From positions 1 through 60,168 of the forward strand of contig CALUWE010000009.1 of the NCBI GenBank assembly GCA_944324425.1: a stretch of DNA of 60,168 nucleotides, written 5' to 3'. Positions 18,042 through 26,237 of this stretch are shown one piece after another. How positions within the stretch are numbered: position 1 is the stretch's first letter; each line of letters starts with the position of its first letter. The stretch is from Candidatus Gastranaerophilales bacterium (lineage in GTDB: Bacteria; Cyanobacteriota; Vampirovibrionia; Gastranaerophilales; Gastranaerophilaceae). The position numbers and the translations under genes are program-made. The notes below the pieces were generated by a model. The model was not told the DNA's origin, did no database searches, and worked only from the letters and a program-made list of their open reading frames with translations.

Positions 18042-18878
18042 ATGCAAACTTTGCAAGCGGTTATTATGGGGGCAGTTCAGGGCTTAACGGAATTTTTACC
18101 CGTTTCAAGCTCAGGGCATATTGTTTTATCGTCAGCTTTTTATAAAATGCTCATAGGAGCAGACATTGTTGTTACCAATGAAGAAATATTTTTTGATATT
18201 TTAATTCACTTATCTACCCTTTTTGCGGTTATAATTTATTTTTTAGGCGATATTAAGAATATTTTATCCGATTTTTATACAGCCGCAAAAGAAAAAAATT
18301 ATAAAAGCGATAATTTTTTATTTGTAATCTACATTTTAGTTGCAACTTTTGTAACAGCACTTTTTGGCCTGATTACAAAGGAAGCCGCTCACAATTTAAC
18401 CGAAAACCCTTTTATTGTAAGCATTTTTATTGTTACAACGGGTTTTGTTCTCTTGATTTCAGAAAAAATCAAAACTAAAGGCAAAAACAAAATAAACCTG
18501 AAAACTGCGCTTGTTGTGGGGCTTTTTCAAGGCTTTGCCGTTATGCCGGGGTTATCAAGATCGGGCATGACAATTTCATCAGCTATGTTTATGGGGCTAA
18601 AAAGGTTTGATGCAGCGAAGTTTTCATTCATTTTAAGCATTCCGATTATTTTGCTTGCATCTTTTGTTTACCCTATATTAACATTTGACCTTAAAGATGT
18701 TAGCAATTTTAATTTTTTAGCGCTTATTTCAGGCATGGTAACATCTTTTATAACGGGCTATATCTGCATTAAATATTTTATGAACTTTTTAAAAAATAAC
18801 AATTTAAGGTGTTTTGCATATTATTGCTTTATTATGGGGACATTAAGCGCCATTATATTTTTTATAAACGGGGTTTAG
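18042..18878 (+). CDS. uppP: Undecaprenyl-diphosphatase
   Basis: UppP (BacA) dephosphorylates undecaprenyl pyrophosphate to recycle the lipid carrier of peptidoglycan and surface-polysaccharide synthesis; overexpression in other bacteria confers bacitracin resistance. The 278-residue protein is hydrophobic, with seven or eight membrane spans. It carries both family signatures, GLTEFLPVSSSGHIVL near the N-terminus and PGLSRSGMTISSAM in the middle. It is co-transcribed with queD, and its stop codon abuts the convergent S4-domain gene. Confidence 0.96.
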   Translation: MQTLQAVIMGAVQGLTEFLPVSSSGHIVLSSAFYKMLIGADIVVTNEEIFFDILIHLSTLFAVIIYFLGDIKNILSDFYTAAKEKNYKSDNFLFVIYILVATFVTALFGLITKEAAHNLTENPFIVSIFIVTTGFVLLISEKIKTKGKNKINLKTALVVGLFQGFAVMPGLSRSGMTISSAMFMGLKRFDAAKFSFILSIPIILLASFVYPILTFDLKDVSNFNFLALISGMVTSFITGYICIKYFMNFLKNNNLRCFAYYCFIMGTLSAIIFFINGV

Positions 18879-19127
18879 CTATTCTGATATAACTTCATAT
18901 AAGCTGTCAGCTTCATTAACGGAAACATTTCCATTTGGAATTTTTAAAACCTTTACAACCAAAGTTTTTACTTTATATTCAATCGTTATAATATCGCCAA
19001 CCTTCAATTGTTTTGCAGGCTTTGCGGGGTTAGAATTTACAAAAACTCTTGCCATATCGCAAACTTCATTTGCAACGGTTCTTCTTTTTATAATCCTTGA
19101 AACCTTCAAAAATTTATCTAGGCGCAT
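18879..19127 (-). CDS. S4-domain RNA-binding protein (RqcP/HslR-like)
   Basis: The 82-residue single S4 domain (MRLDKFLKVSRIIKRRTVAN, GDIITIEY) matches the small RqcP/YabO and Hsp15 group. RqcP-type proteins act with RqcH on obstructed 50S subunits in ribosome quality control. The start overlaps the end of the PfkB-family kinase gene by 10 bases, so translation is probably coupled. RqcH is not in the window, so the specific role is inference. Confidence 0.88.
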   Translation of the reverse strand: MRLDKFLKVSRIIKRRTVANEVCDMARVFVNSNPAKPAKQLKVGDIITIEYKVKTLVVKVLKIPNGNVSVNEADSLYEVISE

Positions 19128-20167
19128 ATAATTTCAACCTTATAATCGGGATTATCCTTAAGCCTTTCTTCAATTAAAGGGAGAGGAATTAACCCTTCTT
19201 GAGCGCCAAAAACTTCAACACAAGAAGCAGAATTAACGGACGCCATTTTAATTGATTTTTCAATATTTCCCCCTGTTATCTCCATTGCGGCAACAAAAGT
19301 GGATGAAAAAGCATCCCCGGCCCCTAATGTACTTCTTACTTCAGCAGGAAACTCGGGAGCCTTATAAAATTTATTGCCGTCATATGCAATTGCACCATTT
19401 TTGCCGTCTGTGATTATAATAATCGAATCATTTTGATTTCTTAGCTTTTTAAACATCGAAACCATATCGGGGTGAATTTTTTCTTTTGAGAAAAATTCGG
19501 TTTTAGTATCGGGGCGAACTTGAATTTTTGTAAGCATAGAAGCTTCTTCTTTATTTAAAATTAAAATATCGCAAGCATCAATAATTTTTCCGAAATATTT
19601 TTCACCCTTTTTAATTGCTGTCGTACCTGCATTTATAGCAAGTTTTATATGGTTTTCTTTTGCAAACTCGGCAATTTTATCCATTAATTTATTGGATGAA
19701 CCGGCAAGTGGTGCCATATAAATCCATTTTGTGTTTTTAAGCTTTTCAAAATCAATGTCGCTTTCATTTATGCAGGCATTTTCGCCTCTGTGAGCAAGAA
19801 CTGTTCTGTCCCCTTGGAAACTTACCAATATTATGGAAAAGCCGGTTAAACCCTGATTGGAATGAATAATGTTTGATGTATCTATTTTATGAGATTTTAT
19901 TTTATCTTCAACAACAGGTGCAGTTTCATCACAGCCTAATTTCACAACAACGGATGTTCTTAACCCTAAATTCTGAAAATTTATTGCCGTATTCACGGCA
20001 CCCCCGCCAAAATTCCTTGAAAAATCAGTTATTTCAATTTTAGAGCCATAGGGAAATGACATAAATTCGCTGCATTTATTTTTAGATGTAACGGAAACTA
20101 TATTAGCATCATCCGATTCAATAAAAACATCTAAAGTGGCAGAACCTATTGTTATAACATCAAACAT
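19118..20167 (-). CDS. PfkB-family carbohydrate/nucleoside kinase
   Basis: This is a ribokinase-fold kinase that phosphorylates a sugar, sugar phosphate or nucleoside. The 349-residue protein has the N-terminal substrate motif NFGGGAVNTAINFQNLG and the PfkB signature with the anion hole and catalytic base (STLGAGDAFSSTF, Asp in GAGD). The substrate cannot be inferred from the sequence or neighbours. It is slightly longer than ribokinase, because of an insertion near residues 220-240. It overlaps the downstream S4-domain gene. Confidence 0.9.
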   Translation of the reverse strand: MFDVITIGSATLDVFIESDDANIVSVTSKNKCSEFMSFPYGSKIEITDFSRNFGGGAVNTAINFQNLGLRTSVVVKLGCDETAPVVEDKIKSHKIDTSNIIHSNQGLTGFSIILVSFQGDRTVLAHRGENACINESDIDFEKLKNTKWIYMAPLAGSSNKLMDKIAEFAKENHIKLAINAGTTAIKKGEKYFGKIIDACDILILNKEEASMLTKIQVRPDTKTEFFSKEKIHPDMVSMFKKLRNQNDSIIIITDGKNGAIAYDGNKFYKAPEFPAEVRSTLGAGDAFSSTFVAAMEITGGNIEKSIKMASVNSASCVEVFGAQEGLIPLPLIEERLKDNPDYKVEIICA

Positions 20168-20235
20168 AAAATAATTACCTTTTATTGTATCAAGTTTTAT
20201 TATAATATAAATTTAACCAAACAGGGCAAATAGTT

Positions 20236-21330
20236 ATGTTTTTAAAAAATATCCAATTAAAAAATTTCAGAAACTATTCTTTTCTTGAATTTGAATTTAA
20301 GAAAAATAAAACCTTGTTTACAGGCAAAAATGCCCAAGGAAAAACCAACCTTTTAGAAGCCGTTTATTATTTATCAGCGCTTGATTCAACAAGAATTAAA
20401 AAAGATTCCGAATTAATTAAATTTAATGAAAATCTAACAAGCATAAAAGGTACGGTAAATAAAGGCGATGTTGATATTGATTTGGATGTTTTAATAAACC
20501 CCCCTAAAAATAAAATTATCAAAGTAAACGGCATTAAAAAAAATAAACACAAAGAATTTATAAGAGTTTTATCTGTTGTAAGTTTTAGCACTCAAGACTT
20601 ATCCCTTTTAAGGGGAGAACCAAATGACAGAAGAAAATGGCTTGATTTGGCAATATCTCAAGTTTACCCTCAATATTTTGAAAAGCTTGCCAAGTTTAAT
20701 AAAATAAGGCTTCAAAAAGCAAACTATCTTTCAAATTTCTCATATTCAAAAGAAATGCTTGATGTTTTTAACGAGCAATTTGCAATTGCAAATTCAAATA
20801 TAGTTTATTTAAGAATGAAATACCTGAATGAAATTAAAGAAGGCGCAAAAGAAAAACACAAAACCATATCGGAAGATGAGGAATTAAACATAAAATATGA
20901 ATCGGAAACAATAAAAGAATTAATGCCGATTGTTGAAATGACGGAAATTTTCAAAAAAGCGCTTGATGAAAATAAAGAAAAAGAAATACAAAGAGGCTCT
21001 TGCCTTGTCGGTGCTCATAGAGATGATATTTGTTTTGAAATTAACAACAATGACGCAAGAAAGTTTGCCTCTCAAGGTCAGCAAAGAACATTAATTTTGG
21101 CCCTGAAACTTGCCGAGTTGGATGTTATTTCAAATAAAACCGGCGATAACCCGCTTCTTTTATTGGATGATGTTTTGGCGGAATTGGATGATAAAAGGCA
21201 AAATTATCTTTTAAAAGCAATTAAAAAAGAAATTCAAACAATTATAACAAGCGTGGATACGTTCTTTTTTGATGAAGAATTTCTAAAAGATGTTGATATT
21301 GTAAATATCAAAAACGGCGAAATAATTTAA
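20236..21330 (+). CDS. recF: DNA replication and repair protein RecF
   Basis: RecF is an SMC-like ATPase that helps load RecA at single-strand gaps. The 364-residue protein has the Walker A loop GKNAQGKTNLLEAVYYLS near residue 36, the family sequence LRGEPNDRRKWLDLAISQVYP, the ABC signature SQGQQRTLILALKLAE and Walker B LLLLDDVLAELDDKR. It stands alone, outside the dnaA-dnaN-recF-gyrB cluster common in other bacteria. A strong terminator follows. Confidence 0.96.
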   Translation: MFLKNIQLKNFRNYSFLEFEFKKNKTLFTGKNAQGKTNLLEAVYYLSALDSTRIKKDSELIKFNENLTSIKGTVNKGDVDIDLDVLINPPKNKIIKVNGIKKNKHKEFIRVLSVVSFSTQDLSLLRGEPNDRRKWLDLAISQVYPQYFEKLAKFNKIRLQKANYLSNFSYSKEMLDVFNEQFAIANSNIVYLRMKYLNEIKEGAKEKHKTISEDEELNIKYESETIKELMPIVEMTEIFKKALDENKEKEIQRGSCLVGAHRDDICFEINNNDARKFASQGQQRTLILALKLAELDVISNKTGDNPLLLLDDVLAELDDKRQNYLLKAIKKEIQTIITSVDTFFFDEEFLKDVDIVNIKNGEII

Positions 21331-21357
21331 AACCCCCTTCTTTTGAAAGGGGGTTTT
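21331..21357. terminator. Terminator between recF and the 806-residue gene
   Basis: AACCCCCTTC pairs with GAAAGGGGGTT around a TTTT loop (21,331-21,355), followed by TTT. It serves recF and, being symmetrical, may also serve the convergent gene. Confidence 0.85.
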
Positions 21358-21383
21358 AAGCTTATGACTGCCGATAGTCTTTA

Positions 21384-23804
21384 TTATTTGTCTTCATCCT
21401 TTTGTTGTTCTTGTTCCTTTTTGTCGGAATCATTTGCTGCATCATCTTTGTCGTTTTTAGGATTTATGTGTTCATCCCAATATTCATTAACTGCTTCTTC
21501 TGCAGCATCCGATGCATCTGAAGGATCGGTAATGTGTCTTTCTGCAGCTTTTCTTGCTGAATCCCTGATACCTGTCAAGTATGCAAGACCTGTAAGTTCA
21601 TGGATATCATCAGCATCAATTACCACATCGCCGTACAAATATTCATCCGTAGCAGGTGTTTCATCTTTCATTTGTTCAAGTCTGTCTTTAACATTGTCAA
21701 TGATATCTGAACCCGGAGCATTTTCATATGCATCTTCTACATCTTCATCGGTTGCATGAATTAACGCTTGACTTGCATTTGCATCATCTGCAATTTGACC
21801 GTAGAAGGTTTCAAGGTTATCAGCTGTATTCAAGGTTTCTTTGCCTTCAATATCTTTGCCGTCTTTAGTTACAGTGAAGGTATTGATTACGCTTGAGCCG
21901 TTGATATCATCATAGCTTTCCTGATAATTATCACCTCTTGTTGAATCCGCAATATCATCGCCGGAACCGGTACCGACCATTTTGCTGATATCAATAGACG
22001 TGATACCTGCATCTCTTGCGCTTGAGTATGAAACTTTGAAGTCAACAGAGTTAGTGTAGCTCGGACCTTTTTTATACGCATCAACATCTGCTTTAGAGCC
22101 TACTGATTCATCCTGATTATTTGCCATAAGCATCATTTCATCAAGAGCGTATACTGTTTTTCCGTCAACTTTTCGAGAGTCGTTTCCGTCAATGACGCCG
22201 TCGCCGTTGTAGTCGTACGCAATAAGTTCTTCAGCGCCTCTTTCTGAACCCAAAAGGTCATTTTCTTTGCCGTTTGCATAATCAAACGTACCGTCTTCCA
22301 TTTTTTCAGCATTCAGGAAGGTGTATGTTGTGTTACCGTCTTGGAAGGTCATCGGGTCAAATCTGTCAACTTCACCGGATGTGGAGTCATCGCCTTCTTT
22401 TGCAGCATCACCGCCAACATTCCAATAGTTAAGAATTTGTTCGCCGATTGTTTTGTATAATGTGCCGCTTGCTTCATTATCAGCAACTTTTTGATATGTA
22501 CGTTTTCCGCTTTGATCGCTTAAATCATAAATAATACCTGCGTCAGGGAAAAGTTGAGTAAATGTATACATTGCTTCTTTGAAGGTAAAGCCTGCTTCAT
22601 ACATTGTAGTTAATATACCGTCTTCTTCAACAGCTTTTTTCATTTCAGCCATCTGTGTTTGGTTAACGGAATCAGCAGTTACGCTCTTTTGAGAACTTGT
22701 AATCAATTCCGTTAGAGCTACAAATGCGGGTTCTTTAACCCAAGCGTCTGATGAGTGGCCGTATGGAATCTTCCAGTTATTGCCGTTTTTCGTAATGCCG
22801 ACATCCCAATTGGCTTGAACAAACGTCATAATTTCATCAACATTCATGCCTGAAGCTTGCAAATCGTCAATCATGCCGCCTGCAATAAGGTTTCTCAAAT
22901 TCATCAATTCAGGGTTTTGTTGAGCTGAATATTTATCACCGTTTGAATAGTTGCCTTGTTTTTGTCCGAGCCATTCCGTTTTGGTTGCTTCAATGTTTTC
23001 GGCATTGGCACCGGCATTTTGTACTGCTGTTAAATCACCTTCAGCCGTGTATCTTGATTGATATTGAGAAAGTAATTGGTTTGCAACTTCTGCTTTTGCG
23101 CCTGAGAAAATAGGAACTTTAGTATCTGTATCAACGTTTTTGTATGCGTCTTCAACCATACTTTGTTCCATAATATTTTTAGTTCTTGTAAGTAAGCTGA
23201 TTGTCGCATTAACGTTTTTCAATTGAGCTTCCAAGCCGTTTACTTTATCTAAAGCACGTCCAATTTCATCAGCAATTGAAGTAATGCCGGCTTTGTTGGC
23301 TTCATAAATTTCATATAATGATTGAATTTCAGATTGGTTTGCCTGCAAACCGCCTAAACGTTTTTTAAACGCTTCATTAAAGCAGGTTGCAAAATCTTGG
23401 TCGCCATTACCCCTTTTATAACTTGCAATGGCATCTTTTGCCGCATACCTTGCCGCTTGAGCCGTAGCATCCTGGAATTTGCCTGTTGCATTTGTTAAAT
23501 CAGCAGCAGAATCTGCGAGTGCATCACCTTTTTTGTTGGCTTCATCGTTGCTTTCTTCAATGTCAGCTAAGATTTTTTGAGCCTCTTCTTCAAGGTCTTC
23601 AATTTTGCCTTGCAAGGTGGCAATTTGTTTTTCTATCTTCTTTGCACCTTCTTCGCCTTCATTGTAGGTTTGCATGTCGGTAAACAAGGTTTCAATTTGG
23701 TCTTTTACCTGAGCTGCGCTTGCCTCACTTGCGCCCATCATGTTAATCTTGTCAATGCTTTCGAGCAAAGTGTCGACATTTTGTTTGTTGTTAATGGCAG
23801 TCAT
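21384..23804 (-). CDS. Large acidic coiled-coil protein with EF-hand-like loop
   Basis: No named family is recognised. The 806-residue protein lacks a signal peptide or membrane helix and is rich in Asp, Glu, Ala and Asn. Residues ~35-110 form a strong coiled coil (IEKQIATLQGKIEDLEEEAQ), and a second helical region lies at ~150-230. A calcium-binding type loop DYNGDGVIDGNDS lies at ~528-540 (DxNxDGxID, as in EF-hands and dockerins). The C-terminal 30 residues are a Lys/Asp/Glu tail. The start has a GGAAAGGAAAAAGT ribosome binding site. Size, acidity and a Ca-type loop suggest a secreted or structural protein, but export is not evident. The small gene just upstream on the same strand may be its partner. 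Confidence 0.7.
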   Translation of the reverse strand: MTAINNKQNVDTLLESIDKINMMGASEASAAQVKDQIETLFTDMQTYNEGEEGAKKIEKQIATLQGKIEDLEEEAQKILADIEESNDEANKKGDALADSAADLTNATGKFQDATAQAARYAAKDAIASYKRGNGDQDFATCFNEAFKKRLGGLQANQSEIQSLYEIYEANKAGITSIADEIGRALDKVNGLEAQLKNVNATISLLTRTKNIMEQSMVEDAYKNVDTDTKVPIFSGAKAEVANQLLSQYQSRYTAEGDLTAVQNAGANAENIEATKTEWLGQKQGNYSNGDKYSAQQNPELMNLRNLIAGGMIDDLQASGMNVDEIMTFVQANWDVGITKNGNNWKIPYGHSSDAWVKEPAFVALTELITSSQKSVTADSVNQTQMAEMKKAVEEDGILTTMYEAGFTFKEAMYTFTQLFPDAGIIYDLSDQSGKRTYQKVADNEASGTLYKTIGEQILNYWNVGGDAAKEGDDSTSGEVDRFDPMTFQDGNTTYTFLNAEKMEDGTFDYANGKENDLLGSERGAEELIAYDYNGDGVIDGNDSRKVDGKTVYALDEMMLMANNQDESVGSKADVDAYKKGPSYTNSVDFKVSYSSARDAGITSIDISKMVGTGSGDDIADSTRGDNYQESYDDINGSSVINTFTVTKDGKDIEGKETLNTADNLETFYGQIADDANASQALIHATDEDVEDAYENAPGSDIIDNVKDRLEQMKDETPATDEYLYGDVVIDADDIHELTGLAYLTGIRDSARKAAERHITDPSDASDAAEEAVNEYWDEHINPKNDKDDAANDSDKKEQEQQKDEDK

Positions 23805-23910
23805 ACTTTTTCCTTTCCGCTGTTAAGCTTATTACATGTACATTAAAATCGTCATAAAACCGCAAAAACTTTAGTTAATAAAATGTGAATTTTACATTTA
23901 TTAACAAAAG

Positions 23911-24120
23911 TTAAGCACCCTCAGTGTTTTTTGCAGATTCTTTGTATAAAATTAAAAAGTCATCCATATTGTCAAAGGCTCTGCTTACCGCATCCGCTGC
24001 ATCATCCGACCAAGAATCATCGAAGCAATTTAGATTTTTTTCTTCATGCGGCAATTCATTTTCTTTTTGAACACCTAAATTTTGGGGAGAGCAATTGTTG
24101 AAATTAACAAGGTTGTCCAC
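23911..24120 (-). CDS. Small acidic hypothetical protein
   Basis: This is a 69-residue protein, Asn/Asp-rich, with an acidic helix towards the end (DDAADAVSRAFDNMDDFLILY). The start is GTG, supported by an AAAGGAGA ribosome binding site at proper spacing. It is the upstream neighbour of the 806-residue gene on the same strand, about 100 bases away. No family is recognised. Confidence 0.5.
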   Translation of the reverse strand: MDNLVNFNNCSPQNLGVQKENELPHEEKNLNCFDDSWSDDAADAVSRAFDNMDDFLILYKESAKNTEGA

Positions 24121-24220
24121 TTTTATAAGTTCTCCTTTTATTTTCCTAAAAAGAATAACGGTGTTTTTTAGTTTATCTTTAGAGTATAAAAGGAAGGATT
24201 AATAATTTGTTACAAAAAAT

Positions 24221-26224
24221 TTAATATTTTTTGAAAATAAAAAATGTTTTATCTTCGTCGTTTCCCGTCTTTTTCAAAAAACTATCAGCCGTATAATCAA
24301 CCTTTTTGTATGGAACAAAACCGTTTGAATATAAATTATCAATTTGAATTAAGCACACCTTGCCGACAGGGCGCCCCATATAATAAGCAAGCTTGCAATT
24401 GTTTGATTCTGCAAAATTTTTAATTGCGGTTAATTGTTGCAGAGTATCTTCAAAAACAATGTAATCATATTTTGAAATGTCATTCTTTGTATCGGGGGTC
24501 AGAAAATCAATTTGGCATTTGCCTTTAACTTCTAAATATTTAACAGGATATGCCATAAAACCGCTTGATAAAAACACGCCGATATTATTTGAAGAGCATA
24601 TATTTTCAATTTCGTCTTTAATAAAAATGTGGCTTTTGCTGATATTATAAAAACCGTATCTGACATCTCTCAGATTGTCAAACAAAATTGAAACGGCAGG
24701 CTTTTTAAAAAACTCCTGAACAATAGAGAAAAACGGTCGCTGTACCAAAAATAAGGGCGCAAAGAAAAGGTAAAGAACGGCAATAACGGAAACAAAAGCT
24801 TTGTACCTTTTTTTATCATAAAAAAGAGAAAACGCCGGAACCAAAAAGACAAGAAAAGATATAAAAAATCTTATAGAAGTCGGAAAATAAACTATTGAAT
24901 AAGATAAAATTATTGTCTGAAAAATAAATATTAAAACAAAAGGTCTTATTTTTTTATTAAACAGCCCCTTAACAGAAACAGGCAAAACAAAAAGAAAAGA
25001 AAGCACGCCAAGCCCCATTGCATGTTCAAACAAAGTAGCGTTTAATTTTGGAATTTCTGCATTTGAATTAAATAAAGGGTTGATATTAAGTAAACCAAAC
25101 ACCAAATGCACCAAATTGTCATACAAAGGGCTGAAAAGATAAAAAATTGCAATTCCCGAAAAATCAAAAATGGAAAAAATATATCTTATTAAATTTGAAA
25201 CTCCGCCTAAAATAAACGTTTTAATATTGTAAAAATAAAGCGAATGCTCATTAATTGCACTTTTTGCACCCAAGAATGAATGATAGTTAATTAAATTTAA
25301 AATGTAGTTATAGCTTGAAAAAACGGTGAAATTTAAGATTAGAAAAAGAAAATATTTAATAAATTGTTTTCTTAAAAGAAAGATATACCAAACTAAAAGA
25401 GGAATTGAAGCTATCACACCCGTTGATTTAACACCGAAACTTATTGCCATTGAAAGCGAGGCAAAATATAAAAGGTTGAGTTTGTTTTCTTTTTTAAATT
25501 TTAGAATTAAATACAAAGATGTTACAAGCAGGGAACCTACTAAAAGGTCGGTTTGAGTACTTGATATTTGAGATATTACGCCTGCAAAAGATGAAAAAAT
25601 TAAGACAGACCAAATTCTTTTATTAAAATCAATTTCATAAAATTCCATAACTTTATAGCTTGATATTATTAAAAGAAAGTATGAAAAAAATTGTAAAAGG
25701 CCAAAACCGATATCGTTTTTTGATAAAGATAAAATCCAAACGTAAAAAAGTTCTGAATTAATCGGCATTGAATGACATCTTACATCCGCGGTTTCAAAGT
25801 GAGAAATAAAGCCGTCAGTTGCCCAAAAAAGGGAACGAAGACAATGATAGCTTGATGCATCAGCTTCATTCGGAGGAGTAAAAGCAAGAAAAAAGCTTAT
25901 AAAAAGCATAAATATCAACCCCAAAAAAAGCAAGCAGAGAAGCTTATCATTTTTTAGAGAATTTTTAAGTTCTGACAAAAACTTTTTGATTTTAATTTTT
26001 AAAAAGGGTTTTTTTAATTTCAGCCAAACAAAAGCCAAGATAGCTGCTTCAATAAAAGTTAAAATTAAAATGTTTAGACCTGTAATTGCTTTAAATAAAG
26101 ATAAAATTTGAACATTTAAGATAACAAAAGCAAAAAATGAAATGAAAAAAAGAGGTAATAAATTAAAGGCGGAAGCCAAAAAATAACTTATTAAACTTTG
26201 AAAAACTACCCCTAAAAAAAGCAT
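24221..26224 (-). CDS. GT-C-like polytopic membrane protein, copy A
   Basis: This 667-residue protein has about twelve membrane helices and a C-terminal soluble tail of ~170 residues. The first large loop carries PPNEADASSYHCLRSLFWATDG, followed by PINSELFYVW. This layout (acidic residues and D-x-x-YH after TM, then E-L-x-x-W) is that of GT-C-fold lipid-dependent glycosyltransferases, so a glycan-transfer role is likely but unproven. Its ATG overlaps the stop of copy B (TAATG), so the two are coupled. The N-terminal ~325 residues are essentially identical to copy B, with one Val/Ile change, while the C-terminal half differs. Confidence 0.82.
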   Translation of the reverse strand: MLFLGVVFQSLISYFLASAFNLLPLFFISFFAFVILNVQILSLFKAITGLNILILTFIEAAILAFVWLKLKKPFLKIKIKKFLSELKNSLKNDKLLCLLFLGLIFMLFISFFLAFTPPNEADASSYHCLRSLFWATDGFISHFETADVRCHSMPINSELFYVWILSLSKNDIGFGLLQFFSYFLLIISSYKVMEFYEIDFNKRIWSVLIFSSFAGVISQISSTQTDLLVGSLLVTSLYLILKFKKENKLNLLYFASLSMAISFGVKSTGVIASIPLLVWYIFLLRKQFIKYFLFLILNFTVFSSYNYILNLINYHSFLGAKSAINEHSLYFYNIKTFILGGVSNLIRYIFSIFDFSGIAIFYLFSPLYDNLVHLVFGLLNINPLFNSNAEIPKLNATLFEHAMGLGVLSFLFVLPVSVKGLFNKKIRPFVLIFIFQTIILSYSIVYFPTSIRFFISFLVFLVPAFSLFYDKKRYKAFVSVIAVLYLFFAPLFLVQRPFFSIVQEFFKKPAVSILFDNLRDVRYGFYNISKSHIFIKDEIENICSSNNIGVFLSSGFMAYPVKYLEVKGKCQIDFLTPDTKNDISKYDYIVFEDTLQQLTAIKNFAESNNCKLAYYMGRPVGKVCLIQIDNLYSNGFVPYKKVDYTADSFLKKTGNDEDKTFFIFKKY

Positions 26225-26237
26225 TATTTTTTACTCC
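25253..26237 (-). repeat. Near-identical ~985-bp repeat, copy A
   Basis: This tract is repeated at 27,322-28,306 with a constant offset of 2,069 bases and no gaps. By reading, only three differences occur, all within its first ~72 bases. The last 913 bases (25,325-26,237) are identical. It covers the N-terminal half of the membrane protein plus its start codon and ribosome binding site (GGAGT), and ends sharply 13 bases upstream of the ATG. Confidence 0.9.

Noticed and set aside
25326-25556. Plus-strand open frame repeated at 27,392-27,625
   Set aside because: It is a shadow of the GT-C-like genes; it appears twice only because the underlying tract is duplicated.
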